A stretch of 64,000 nucleotides of DNA, taken from NCBI GenBank assembly GCA_019914995.1, contig CM034144.1:3255489-3319488 (forward strand), read 5' to 3'. The notes beneath the pieces are model-generated. The model was not told the origin of the DNA. It did no database searches and worked only from the letters and a program-made list of their open reading frames with translations. This stretch comes from Acanthochlamys bracteata. Lineage: Eukaryota > Streptophyta > Magnoliopsida > Pandanales > Velloziaceae. The position numbers and the translations under genes were made by a program. Each line of letters begins with the position of its first letter. Position 1 is the first letter of the stretch. This document shows, one piece after another, positions 11,470 to 23,529 of this stretch.

Positions 11470-12685
11470 AATTTTTCGAACCAACTTGACATTAATCCAC
11501 GCAACATTGAATAAGCAAAAGCAATTTACATCAGTCCAAATAATGTGATTATAAATGATGATCAAACTGATATTTCTAAAAAATTTATAGTTACAGATGT
11601 TGAAGAACAAGAGCCGGCCAAATCTAAAAGAAAAATGCCAAAATTACCTCCATTATAAGAGTGATTAGTATTAAGGAGAGGAGTCTACCCAGCATCCTTT
11701 TGGATTACATAAGGCACCGGATTGCGATATGCCTCTGGTTCCATTTTTATGCCGCTTGATACAAAACAAAAGGATAAGCCTTTGAAAGAAATTTATGATA
11801 TTCTAAGTGAAGTAGAAACTAACTTTCCTTCACTTGATTTGATTGAACAGATTCCAGCTTATTAAAAATTCATCAAAATCTTAAAAGATCACAAAATCAA
11901 GTTTGCATCCGACATACAAGCTAAACAATAATGTAAGTACTATTCTGAAAAGAGAACTTTCACCTAAGTTGCTGATTCAGATAGCTTTGATATTTCTATC
12001 ACTATTGGGCGTAATATGCTATCACAATGTAAGTACTATTTGGTATCAAGAGGCTTGGGAGTAATATGCTAGCTTTAGGAGCAAGCATCAACTTGATGCT
12101 TTATTATATATACAAGGAGCTTAGTTTGGAAGGAACGAATAGATCACCGCATGCTTTCAACTTACCAATCATTTTATACGATATCTTAAAAGTATTACTG
12201 AAAATATTTTAATTAAAATTGATAAATTAATTAATCTTGCAGATTTGATTGCTATAGACTTAGATGAAACTCTAAAAGGTGATGGTGGACTCCTATTCTC
12301 TCTGGCCGGCCATTCATGGCGATAGCATACACTTTCATAATGTGAAAAAAGACACCATTACAATGACAGTTTTTGGTAAAATAGTGAAGTTTAAAGTGTT
12401 TGATCCTTTTAAACATCCTTCTTCTTCTTCTTTAAATTCATGTTCTTTGATTGATTTATTGGATCCTATAACTACTGTTGTTTTACAAAACAGAAAAAAG
12501 ATACGAACGATTTAGAAGTGCCACTAATTTCAGAAAGAAAATAATTAGTGAATCCTATGGAAAAGCTACTATCGAGAATGTTTGAATCCATTACCTGATT
12601 ATAATACCTCATTTGTACCTGTTGAGATGAGAAAAATTAGAGTAGAACCATATATTGTAGACCCTCCTAAAATAGAACTCCATTC
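11470..12685 (+). pseudogene. Ty3/gypsy (Athila/Tat-like) gag-pro and start of RT
   Basis: The stretch reads in order as a gag end (KKFIVTDVEEQEPAKSKRK, then KMPKLPPL), a linker (KEIYDILSEVETNFPSLDLI), the retroviral-type aspartic protease core (LALGASINLM near 12069-12100), TITMTVFGKIVKFKVF (12357-12404), and a final VDPPKIELH that is the lead-in to reverse transcriptase in this clade. In the family the protease core reads D-L-G-A; here the aspartate codon has become GCT (Ala) at 12072-12074, so the protease would be dead. Many stops and frameshifts are present. The sequence is cut at 12685 by the Harbinger element and continues at 18222. Confidence 0.7.
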
Positions 12686-13889
12686 GGTCCTATTTGGCTG
12701 TGCTTTTCTCCATTTATAGTACAGTAAAACAAACGTTTGGCAACGAAAGCTTTAAGCTGTAAGAAGCGGCTTTTAACAGTTAAAATTAAAAAGCTTCGAT
12801 TCGGTGCTTTCAAGTAAAGCCGCACGCAGCTTTTCGCTTCGGGTATAGAAACTAACTATTTTACCCACATGAGTTTTACAAAATTACAAACTAATATATA
12901 TTTTCTACCGTCTGTCCTAATCTTATTTCTTCCTCCCGATCGTTTCTCTTCGCTGCTGCTGCACCCACTCCTCCCGATCAATTTTTTTCTCTGATTTCTC
13001 TGTCTCCATCGCCGATCAATTTTCCGTTCAATCTCTCCGTCCCTATAGATCGTTTCCAATCCGATCTCCGTCCCTGTAGGATTTCATTTTGACGGTAGCG
13101 CAATTGAAGTGCGACAGTGGGAAAACGGTAACAATTTCTTTTCTTATTTGGATTTAGTTGTTTAGTTATTTATTTATGCGTTGATTTTGTGTTAATTAGT
13201 TTATTTTTGTTGATTTCATTCGTGTGGATGGACGGACGAATTTGTGCGATTTTTGTTATTGACAGTGTTGTTATTGACTATGATCGTTATTTAGTTTTTT
13301 ATTTCGTTGCGTTGATTTCTTTCCCAAAGTCTATTGATTTATTCATTTCCTAAATTTTTTTCTTCTTTGTTTGCATCCGAATCGATGAAAATGTTCAGAA
13401 AAAATTAGAGTTCTTTCTTCAATCGATTGCTTCTAAGGATTTTCGAAAGATCGTCAGTCCAGTTGTCGCTGTGCAGGTACTAAGAATTAAGAATTAATTC
13501 GGATCTTTGCAGAACTAAATATGTTAAAATTTTGATAGGTATTAAGAATTAATTGGCCATTTTAAAGATTTTCATGGTTATTTTCTGTTGAAAAGAGTTG
13601 CTTGGTGAAGTTGTTTGAAAATTTTGGATTTACTTGTAGTTTTCAACTATCTGTGTGTATTGTTGTATGTAAATGATTGAACTTATCGTTATTTATCTTT
13701 TTACTCAGTTTTGACATTTTGGTTGTTGATAGAATTGTTTGGTTCTTTCTGGCCATATGATAATTTTTTAGGGATTGTTGGCTATCCTTGTTGGCCTGGC
13801 TTAATTTGTAGATGTTGTTGTCTATGCTTACCCTTGTTGCCCCTATGATGATTTTTTAGGGATTTTTGTCTATCCTTATTGGTTCCTTA

Positions 13890-14750
13890 TTATCTTGCAG
13901 CCTTTTTTGGATGTCATGGAAGGGATTGTTACTTTGAATGAGGTGTTTGGCTAGCTTGATGGTTATTGATATCATGATAGTAAAACAGATGCTACACTTA
14001 TCTTAACCAAATATATATGGTTGTTGCATATACTTCTCCTTACTGGCCCAATGATGAATTTTGAGGGATTATTTGTTATCCTTATTGGTAACTAATAAAG
14101 TTTGAGGTATATTTGCCTATACTTGTCCTTGCTGGCCTATTGATAATTTTTTGAGAGATTTTTGGTTATTCTTGCTGACAAGTAATGAATATTGATGTAT
14201 ATTTGTCTATGCTTGCCCTACCTGTCCCTATCGGGATTTTTGAGGATTGTTGCCTAACCTTGCTGCCCTTATAATTATTTCTGAGAGTTCGTTGTCTTAT
14301 AAAATGCTGAAATGAGATGCTTTGTTGCCTTTTACCTTGCAGCCCCTTTTGGACGGCATGGCAGGGATTGTTATTTTGAATGAGATGTTTGGCTAGCTTG
14401 ATGGTTATTGATATCATGATAGCAAAGTAGATGCTACACTTATCTTAACCAAATATATGTAGTTGTTGCCTATACTTGCCTTTATTGACCCAATGATAAA
14501 TTTTGAGGGATTGTTGGTTATCCTTATTGGTAATTAATAAAATTTGAGGTATATTTGCCTTATACAATGCTCAAATGAGATGCTTCTTTGCTGTCTTATG
14601 ATGATGTTTGGGGATATTTGCCTTATACAATGGTAAAATGAGATGATTCTTTGCTGCCCTATGATGATGTTTGAGGGATGGTTGCCTTATACAATGCTCA
14701 AATGAGATGCTTTTTTGCTGCCCTATGATGATTTTTGAGCGATTTATTTT
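13890..14750. repeat. Internal tandem duplications in the Harbinger element
   Basis: A block of about 225 bp (13892-14118) recurs at 14334-14556 with period 442. Shared phrases include CTTGCAGCC, TTTGGCTAGCTTGATGG and CTACACTTATCTTAACC. It is followed by three tandem units of 63-64 bp starting at 14557, 14620 and 14684, each with GCCTTATACAATG and CAAATGAGATG or close variants. The repeats lie between the 5' end and ORF1, in leader or intron DNA. Minus-strand frames here (14166-14417, 14571-14780) are by-products. Confidence 0.8.
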
Positions 14751-14779
14751 TATATGTTTAGATGGAATTCTGAAAATCA

Positions 14780-15727
14780 CGTCGACAAAAAAAGGTGAAC
14801 CCGATTAGGTGGACAAATGCTGTCCACTTTAAATTTTTTGAATATTGTGAACAAGAGATATCTAAGGGTAATAGACCAGAAATTCATTTTAATATGCAAG
14901 GTTGAGCAAATATCAAAACATCATTTAAAGAATTTTATGGCTAGGAGCTTGAGCAAAAATAATTAAAAAGTCATTGGGATGGTATGAAGAGTGATTACAA
15001 TAATTATAAATCGTTGGTTCGTGGAGAGTCTATTTTAGGATGGGATTATACTCGCAACACAATCGCTGCAGATGAGGAGTGGTAGGAAGAAAAAATTAAA
15101 ATATTTTTATCTAATCGTATAGATATATTATTATTATTAAATTAATTTTTTGAATTAATGAACTCTTTCTTTCTTTACGCATACCCTAAGTTCAAAAAAT
15201 TTAAGAGAAAAGATTTATCTACATACCGCTAACGGTACCTGGTGTTGTTTGATGATCTTGTTGCCAATGGTTCCCAAACTTGGGCACCATCACAAGTCCA
15301 ACAGGAGACTGCACCTTCAAACCCATCGGACTTGAAAAACAGCGGAGATATCGACGACGTTCGAGCCAATAAAGAACGTTAATCTGCATTTCAGGTTCCC
15401 TCTCCTATGGTAACTGATAATGATCTCTTTTCACAGTCTTCTTTTATATCTAAAAATCATCTAAGATCAGGAAGTAGTGTTAGGAAGTGAAAGAGTTTTA
15501 GATCATCTAGAAAGGAGCATACTAGTGACACGACAGAGATAATGCGTCAAAGACACGCAATGACATTATCGATACCCACCATCCGTCAATATTTGTCGAT
15601 ATTGGACACTACTCCGGAGATGGAGACCAGTAGCCTCGTAACCTATTATGCAGTATGTGTATTGATTAAAAAAGAAAATCGTGAAGTCTTTATGAGATAT
15701 TCTAATGCTGCAGCTCGCTATAATTAG
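14780..15727 (+). pseudogene. Harbinger ORF1, Myb/SANT-like DNA-binding protein
   Basis: PIF/Harbinger elements encode a Myb/SANT-like partner that helps the transposase bind DNA and enter the nucleus. Translation around 14795-15125 gives IRWTNAVHFKFFEYC, SHWDGMKSDYNNYKSLVRG and LGWDYTRNTIAADEEW, which follow the conserved order W..., GMK-DY--W--L--G and LGWD---TI-A-DEWW of the Myb_DNA-bind_3 family. A KFKKFKRKDLSTY segment follows at about 15191. The tail at 15542-15727 (IRQYLSILDTTPEM, then REVFMRYSNAAARYN) ends like family members. Several in-frame stops (for example after NMQG and before EEKIK) break it. The gene sits upstream of the transposase on the same strand. Confidence 0.75.
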
Positions 15728-16269
15728 CTGAATTTTCACTTTAACTATTTTGGATCGGGCAAATTCTAAAGTAGTTATTATATGTTGTAATTTGAACATT
15801 GTGGAATATTATTGTGCTAGTAGTATAAAGTTAGTATGTTGTAAACATTATTGGAATATTGTTATGGTTATAAAATTATATTATTGTATAATGTTGGTGG
15901 TAGTTATTGTATATTGTTATGATTATTATGGTAATATCATTGTGAACATTATTGAATATTATTGTGCTGGTAGTATGATGTTTGTAAATTAATATTATTG
16001 TAAATATTCTTGGATTAATTTTATGGTGGACATATGATGTTGATACGTTGTTACTGTGATCTAATTGAACGTTTAACATGTTATTTTGATAGTATGATGT
16101 TAATATATTGTATCATGGTGGTAGTATGTGATATGATCAAAATTGTATTATTAGCAAAAATGTTTATATCAATTATAATATTATTATTTTTGAAAATTAT
16201 GAATTTATACGTATTTTTTTAGTTAATATTGTTAGTTTAAAATTAATTTTTACATTTGCAGTTAAATGG

Positions 16270-17537
16270 ATCTGTAGGCTAGTGATAGTGAGAAAAATGA
16301 TAGTGAAGAAGAATGAACAAACTTATGCAGCAATTTAGTATTACGATCGACATCTATGCAAACGTTCGTGTCGTACATCTATATTCACGAGTAACGTCTT
16401 CATAAATGAGATATTGGAAGGAAACGAAGTTCATTTCTATCAAAATTTTCGATTGAAGGTACCTTTTTTTTACAACTATCTGATGAGTTGACAAGGTTGT
16501 ACAGTTTAGATGCAACATGTGGAATGTCTGTTCATAAAAAAATTGCTATCTTTCTCGTAACGTGTGCGCATGGTGTAGGAAATAAAGTAAATCAGAAAAT
16601 GTTTAATCGTTCGGGTGAGATGATTCATCGACATTTTCATAGAGTGTTTGAGTCAGTGCTGAGATTAGCTGCAAATATTATAAAGCCTCATGATAAATGT
16701 AATGAGAGAGAGGCATTTCGTAAACCACAGAACGCATGTTATCTTTCACGGTTTAAAATAAGTGATAAAATCGAATTTCGACACTTCGATTACTATATTA
16801 GATAAGTTGAATTTTTTATTTTGATATCAAATTTTGAATACAGTATTGTATTGGAGCTATCGATGGGACATATATCAAAGCAACTATACGGTCAGAAGAT
16901 ATAATACCTTACATTGGACGTAAAGGGTATGCTACTCAAAATATATTTGCGGTATGTGATTATAATATGTGTTTTACATTTGCATGGCCCGGATGGGAAG
17001 GGCCAGCTCATGATTCATGCATATTGAACGAAGCATTATGCATGCCTGAACTGAGATTTTCTCACCCTCACGAAGATAAATATTATTTAGTTGATGCAGG
17101 ATATAAACATACCTACGGATATATGGGTTTTATAAAGGCCGGGAGGTAAGATATCATCTAGAGGACTTTCGTCGTGCCAATATACCATAAATGCGGGCAC
17201 CTAGAGGGAGGAAAGAAAAGTTCAACTTTCTACATTCTTCATGCAGAACTATCATTGAACGTACATTTGGCGTATGGAAGGTGCGCTTTGCAATTTTAAA
17301 AAATATATCGCCATACTCAATAGAGGTACAACGTAATATTATTATTGCGACAATGGCGATACACAACTATATCAGGATTAAAAGAATAGATAAAGCATTT
17401 ACAAATACTGAGGGTGAAACTTATCTAGCATCAGCATTTGAAGAATCTTCCAGTACATTAAACGTTCAACTCGAGGATGAATCCGATCATAATGATAGTT
17501 GGGATGCATGTCGTGATGCAAGTGCAAGAAATATATA
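16270..17537 (+). pseudogene. Harbinger DDE transposase (DDE_Tnp_4 type)
   Basis: The transposase cuts and rejoins the element ends. Its N-terminal helix-turn-helix part is at 16488-16800 (GMSVHKKIAIFLVTCAHG, RSGEMIHRHFHRV). The catalytic part begins GAIDGTYI with the first Asp codon at 16862-16864, runs through IFAVCDYNMCFTFAWPGWEG, holds the second Asp in YYLVDAGYKHT (17093-17095), and ends with Glu in IIERTFGVWK (17257-17259), then HNYIRIK. The DDE triad is thus still encoded. A stop near 16802 probably belongs to an intron ending CAG at 16841-16843. True lesions are a frameshift near 17130 (GFYKGRE shifts from the GFIKAGR frame) and a stop at about 17188. C-terminal acidic tail present to 17537. 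Confidence 0.85.
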
Positions 17538-17559
17538 GACATTTATGAATGTTGTGTTT

Positions 17560-18060
17560 TTGTTTGATCTTATGATTGTATTTTATTTTGCTACAATATG
17601 TATGACCGTATAATATTATTATTACGGTTTGTTTGATATTATTAACAATTGACTCTATTAGTTGTTCAATATTTATTTAATATTTTTACACTATAAAAAT
17701 AAATCCATAATTTATACAGATTTAAATACATATCAAAATTATTTACTAATTTATCGTAATAATACTAAATTTACAAAATAATATAAAATTTTTTAATAAT
17801 TATTTAAATATATTTTTCAAATTTAATATTATAATAATAATTATATAATCAATATTATTTAAATTAATTATTGATTGATATCAATAATATAATTTATTTA
17901 TAAATTTATAAATATTAACATAAGTAATTATTTATATAATTTTACATAATAAAATTATTAAATTTTAAAAAAATAAATAATATATCAAAAAAATTTCATA
18001 ATATAGCAACAATTATTATATATCTCATACAAAAATAAGTATAAGCTCAGCTAACGACTT
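17560..18060. other. Very AT-rich 3' region of the Harbinger element
   Basis: Low-complexity A/T sequence between the transposase stop and the GC-richer subterminal region. No gene. Confidence 0.6.
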
Positions 18061-18221
18061 CATTCAGCTTTCAGCATTAAAAAGTACGATACAGTAAAAA
18101 TTAATCCAAACATTTTTCAGCATAAAACTGCTTTTATAGCAAAAGCTCTACAGCTACTTACAGCACTCTAAAGCAGCTTTACTTCAAAAGCATAAAAGTT
18201 TAAGCACGTCCAAACGGGGCC

Positions 18222-18400
18222 ATCTTACAACAAAAAATTTGAATATATATATTTAAGTGACAATGATACCCTGTCTTTTACAGTATGTCCAGATCTGACA
18301 CTAAGAAAAGAGGAAATTTAATCAAAATTCTTAGAGAACAGAATAAAGGAATAGGTTGGACAAAAAGAAGTTCTAAATGGTGCTAGAATTATTAATTCCT
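18222..18400 (+). pseudogene. Gypsy RT lead-in, continuation of 11470-12685
   Basis: Immediately after the Harbinger right end, translation gives YIYLSDNDTLSFTVCPDL and then, in another frame, REQNKGIGWTKRSSKW. These match the conserved Athila/Tat phrase Y-YLG-N-TLPV followed by L-EHK-AIGWT just before the RT core. With PPKIELH at 12660-12684 they join into one interrupted protein. The RT core itself is missing; similarity is lost after about 18400. Confidence 0.7.
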
Positions 18401-18527
18401 ATTTTTAAGTGATAAGCAATAAATTCGTCTGGTTGAAGACGTTAAATTTAGCGCTTTTTGGGATGCAATCCATGCATTTTTAGTAGTAATTGACTTTAGT
18501 TGCAGTAGTTTTTTTGTGTTTACGATT

Positions 18528-18686
18528 TGCTTTCCAGAAGGAGATTCAAGAAAACCCTGTGCTATTTGGTAGAGGGAGGTGATTGTGATAACTATCTTGC
18601 AATTACATGGAGCAAGATACGTGATAAGGCTGCTGGTTTGCTAGTGAATACTCAGTTGTATGTAGCAACAACCAAGATTGCACAGG
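18528..18686 (+). other. Orphan exon-like segment
   Basis: A polypyrimidine tract and TTGCTTTCCAG (ending at 18537) precede an open stretch that ends at a consensus donor, CACAG|GTAAGC, at 18686-18692. The only open frame reads RRFKKTLCYLVEGGDCDN, then WSKIRDKAAGLLVNTQLYV and ATTKIAQ. The family is not recognised. It may be a captured host exon or chance. Confidence 0.25.
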
Positions 18687-18719
18687 TAAGCATTGAGAAC
18701 TCCTTTTTATAGTACATGA

Positions 18720-19899
18720 TTAACACTTGTGGACTGCCATATAAAGTTTTGTAATAAAAGTTTTTTTATTCTGAAAAGGTTGGTCTTACATTGAATATAC
18801 ACTCATGGTATGAAACTTGAATTACTCCCATAAAAGTCATTGTTGTGCATAGTATGAAATTTTGCCTGTATATGACTGAATGCCTATTGCATGATTGAAT
18901 ACCTACTACTAGATATATTCCAACCAGTAAACAAGTTGCATTTTTTTATTAATAATTCGAGTTTGGATGAGTTGGTATGCAATACATAATCACTGAGATA
19001 TTAGATCTGCCTTTAGAGCCAAGGTAAAGAAAGAGGAAAAAAAAAGCTCGAGTATATCTTGTACAATGTAAGGGTAAAGAAAGAGCAATTAAATAAAATA
19101 AAAAAGCTGCAAAATTGGGGCAACGTTCGAGTATACCTTATTCTTATTTACAATAAAAATGCTCTTGATTTGTTTGAATTTTAATGACTTGTTAAATTTC
19201 ACTTTCATTACAAATTTGAAATAACTTTGTGATTCTCTAAAAATTGTATGAGCTAGGAGAAGATTATTAAATGAACTTATTGAGATTGAATTCTATATGT
19301 CGTTTTAGTATGTTGCATATGTTCTTTGATTGCGAGGTTCAATTGATTTGATTGTTATACAGTGCATTTAAGGGAGTTTGTAAGTGGCGTTAACTTGTTT
19401 AATATACTTACAACACTGTTTAGGACTTTGGTTGAGTAAGCTATGCTAAGAAATTGAGTTTTATAAGAATAGTTTGGGAAGAATGACATGTCCTTTTAAT
19501 TATTTCGCTTGAGAACTAACAAAAATATGAACTTGAGGGCATTTGATAAATATATATATACATATATATATATATATACATATAGGGTGGGATACAGACA
19601 CCCACATCATGAAGGTCAGCATGGGGCACCGCCTCACTTACAATGCTTCTAATTCAATTTACACAGTTTGATATGAAAAATTATGAATTAAAATCCATGT
19701 GACAAAATTTTAGCTCAATCAGATAACAAATCAATCTCTATCCGTTCACTTGATTAGATGATAGAAAAAAAACTTAAAAATATATATATTGCTTCTTGAT
19801 CAGAAATATTTGGCCTTTTCAAGATGTATAAACTGTTCAAGTAGTCGTCTGTATTAACGAGGATCTCACTATCTTTCGTACGAAGCTTCACATGTATCT
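18720..19899. other. AT-rich DNA, no gene seen
   Basis: A TA-rich microsatellite lies at about 19551-19583. A following segment (19585-19760) with GGGTGGGATACAGACACCCAC resembles dispersed plant repeat DNA but could not be assigned to a family. Confidence 0.4.
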
Positions 19900-20720
19900 A
19901 CATAGGAGTATAATTGTATTATTTTAGGATATAACTGCTTATGCAACAATATCTAAGATATGCTTTTATAAAAATTCTTCTATCATCTTGTGCTATATCC
20001 GATCCAACAAAATAATGTACATAACTATTATCTTTCAACAGGAACTGCTGAAGAAGACGTCTCTGAGTTATTACTATTTCTACGGAATCATCTCCTATTA
20101 TAATCATTTCATCTACACAATAATACAAGTAACCACCCTTGCGGTGATGATTGCACAAAAAAAGATTGATTTTGAGAAGTCTACAAAAAAGGCAATATAT
20201 AATTGCCCATTCAAAAACACTCAAACCAAGCTCAACATCTTGTTTGCATCATCAAATAGCACGACGAAGACGAAATATATAACTGGTGGAGTAGTCAAAC
20301 CCAGATGGATTGCATATAAACAATCTTGGATAAGGTGTCATAAAGAACGATATTCTTCATGCGCAACTGATAAGAGGCCACCAACGTACTGCAGTAACAA
20401 TCAATAGTACGATGTGGTCATCTAAGCTATAGGAGCAAATATCTCATCATAATCATTTTTATGCTCTTAAGTAAAATCTTTGGCAGCAAGACAAGCCTTA
20501 TATCGCTTTAATAGATCCGTTGGGTTTATATTTGATATTAAAATCTCACTTATAATTAACAGGATGAACTCTCTCAAAAAGCACGATTTTTCAAGTACCT
20601 TTCTACTAAAAAGAACAAAACACCTTTGCTATAGCCTAGTGCTATCCAAGTTAGAAAATTGCCTCTTGGTAAGAGTTGAGCTATCGTGTAAGAGATGTAA
20701 GAAAAGGATGAAACTATAGA
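19900..20720 (-). pseudogene. Ty1/copia reverse transcriptase fragment
   Basis: On the minus strand the order is that of copia RT. First comes a fingers-domain lead-in (NGSIK-YKA-LAAKDFT, then DYDEIFAPIA) around 20440-20540. A palm segment follows, in which GGYLYYCVDEMIIIGDD (about 20080-20130) corresponds to the YVDDM active-site region. Then come QRLLQQFLLKD and VHYFVGSDIAQDDRRIFI. The catalytic YVDD has become CVDE, and several frameshifts occur. It probably belongs to the same minus-strand copia as the integrase piece at 23530-24140, the long LTR-like block at 21006-23490 lying between them. Confidence 0.7.
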
Positions 20721-21005
20721 GAATAAGAAGATAATATGATAAAGCGAAACCTATTTAATGGACCTGCATAATTTATAGTAAAGTGATCAAGTGTTCGATG
20801 AACTCGTTGTGAGTGGTGAATATGTGGTGATGTAGGCGAATGTGAGGATAGAATAAGGGTGAAGATGGTGAAATCAGAGTAGGAGAAGAACACGAAAAAT
20901 CCTCATTTGTCATCGTCAGATCAACATAGAAGGGTCAATACTAATAGTAAAAAGCGAAAGAGTTGGATCAATAAATACACTAGATTGCTGAGCAGCATAT
21001 CCTTT

Positions 21006-23490
21006 TGTCACACCCGTATCTAGGGCGTTGCCCAAAATCATCCATAACATACTCAAATATATCTAGAGGTGAAATTTTTAAAAATTTTAATAGCACCTCT
21101 AAAGTTCAAGAGTATAGACACAAAACTTCCAACATAATGACATAAAAATATTCACCATAAGAAAAATAATACTACTACCAAAATGAATCGCTCAGCGACT
21201 GTTAGCTACCGATAGCCGACTCATGCTATTACAAAATAATTACACACCAAAAGTATACAACATACATAAATAAACAATAGAGTAGTACAAATCTACTAAG
21301 ATCATAGGGTCACCTATATGCAAATGTAGAATGTTGAAGAACAATCAAACAACCTCAATGTGCAGGCCTCCTCGATGATAGTAAGTCTACTTCTTGCTTT
21401 AAGGGGGAGGCCAAAGAAAAATAAGAAAATGAGCCCAATCTTAGTAAGGTAAAAATAGCAGGATGCACTTACTACGGTTTTTAATGCATTATTTAGCATT
21501 TAATTTCTATCTTCCTATATGTAAAAAAATGCAGCGATGGATCAGATTAAACCTACTATGTACTAAATCATCCCATACCGACTAAATCGTTAGTAGGGAA
21601 GATACGGTTTATTAGTGTGACATGCTAAATTAATAATTATATAATGTAAATGTTGTCAATAGAGTTTCATAATCAATTTAGTAGGATAAAATGGTTTTAT
21701 AGAAAAACATATACCGTGAAACTTAAAAGAAAAACAATAACCAAAAACTAAATTATAATAAGTAAGAAATTCTATGGATACAACAAGTAGTTAAGAAAGA
21801 GTCTCATAAAGAATATAAAGCACAAGTTAATATATAATTAAATAAAGTAAATAACTAATTAAGTTAATACGTAGATATTAAAATGGCATATTCACTGGAA
21901 ACACAATAAGTTAATAGTTAAAATAATTTGCTAACATAATATTTAACAAATCGAAATCTATAATAAACTATGATAATTAGGGAGTTAGGATAGCTAAACC
22001 TACATCTAATCTCCGAAACCATAACTTCGCCAGCACTCCCTCTATGCCCCACCGAGGCTACCATCCTCCGGTTGATCAATACAGATGGGTCGTGGCTTCG
22101 CTCTCACGCTCATAGGACTACCTAATACTATTGCCATAGGTGGGTACTTACCCCACACCCATTCAGATCCTGATCTCAGCTTTTGACCTTCTTAATTGCT
22201 TCAATGCAGCGCGAGTATCCAAATATAACGAAAATACTTCCACATAGTCGTAAGTATACATAAAATATATACGTATGTTTGTAAAACTTTCCTGACCTCA
22301 TAATATTGTTATCCATAAATCATGTCATCTAATGCAATAACATAGTAATAAAATATCATGAAATCATCCTCAATTATCTTAGAAATATCATGCTTAAGTA
22401 TATTACTACCAATCCGACAATTCAAATAACATGCATGATATCATGTTTAATAGCAAAACAAGCATCACAGTTTTTCATAAATCATGAAGGATGAATCATA
22501 TATGCATGGAAATGGCAAGGCATGCTGGAGGGCCAAAAGATATGTTACCTGTACCGAAGACCTAACATTAGTCTAAGAAGAAAGAGAGGTATGGTAATCC
22601 TCACCTTAAATATTTTGCTAATGCCTAAACTGTACAAAGTCCACAACTGCTTAGCACACTATGTTCCTCTTTCCTATCCTAACAAGTATACGTAAACGTT
22701 TACCAATATCATATTAACATTACCGAATACTAGTCACTACAGGGCTATAGTTCTATATCAAAATTAACGCATACACTCGAATTCAACCTTCTTTCCTAAG
22801 CATAACTACAAATCATTTCTATAGCTAGCGCTAGCTTGTATAAACGGCTTACCTAGTAGATAACAAAATGGCTAGACTCCTAACAAGCCCCAAGTGTCGA
22901 TGTTGAGCTTTTGTGCTTCCGATCAAAGAAAATACCTATCGCATAGGAAAGGGTTTAATAAATAACTCAATAATAAATCTTAACAATGAGATTTACACAC
23001 AGTATCTCACCTAAACAATGGAGCCCACTTGCTCGTTGGATTCCGGTGACTAGGGTTTCGTCAAAATAGAATTAGTCTCGAGCAAATAATCGATGACGAT
23101 GATCCTTCGCCGAGTGCGGATGGCCGAGATGAATGTCAGTTTTGAAGAGCTACAATGCCAATTCGGCAGGAGAGAGTGAAATTGATTAGTGGCGTAGTCA
23201 TAGAGAAGGAAGGAGATGGGAATTCCATCCTCCGGCATTCAATTCTGGTAGTAGGAGCTCAGCGGCAAGACAACGCTGCAAAAAAAACAAGAGAAAGTAG
23301 AAGGAAGAAGAAGCAGGAAGGCGCACTTGCAACAAAAAGAGGATCAACGGTCGGCGGCAAGCATTTCATGGTTTGTTCGAGCATAGAGACGCTCATGGGT
23401 AGGAGAATGAGAGAAGAAAAAGAAATAAAAAAGAGATAATATGAAGTGGCAGAGAAAAATCTATATTCTTCTAAAGAGGTCCACAGCATT
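21006..23490 (-). repeat. Long gypsy LTR-like block, minus strand
   Basis: On the minus strand the block ends ...ATACGGGTGTGACA (21006), a very common 3' end of plant Del/Tekay-type gypsy LTRs. It begins near TGCTGTGGACCTC (about 23488). In between come a CT-rich leader with ACCGGAATCC-type motifs (23030-23450), GGTGAGGATTACCATACC (about 22600), GGTAAGTACCCACC (about 22150) and CGGAGGATGGTAGCCTCGG (about 22060). It separates two pieces of a minus-strand copia, consistent with insertion, but no clean 5-bp target duplication was found. Frames inside it (23050-23238, 23155-23439, 23259-23489) are leader sequence, not genes. Confidence 0.5.
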
Positions 23491-23529
23491 TTTGATTAAG
23501 CGTTGTTAAGAGCTTGACTTGAATTAAAC

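Larger units (their letters stand above)
12686..18221 (+). mobile_element. PIF/Harbinger DNA transposon, about 5.5 kb
   Basis: The left end reads GGTCCTATTTGGCTGTGCTT and the reverse complement of the right end reads GGCCCCGTTTGGACGTGCTT, matching at 15 of 20 positions and typical of PIF/Harbinger inverted repeats. Between them lie the two genes this superfamily carries: a Myb/SANT-like ORF1 and a DDE transposase. The flanking 3-mers are TTC and ATC rather than a clean TWA duplication. The host reading frame, gypsy PPKIELH on the left and YIYLSDNDTLSF on the right, shows independently where the insertion lies. Both ORFs are broken, so the copy is not autonomous now. Confidence 0.85.

Noticed and set aside
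13890..14750. Regularly repeated units considered as a CRISPR-like array
   Set aside because: Units are contiguous, diverged tandem copies without unique spacers, and lie inside a plant transposon.
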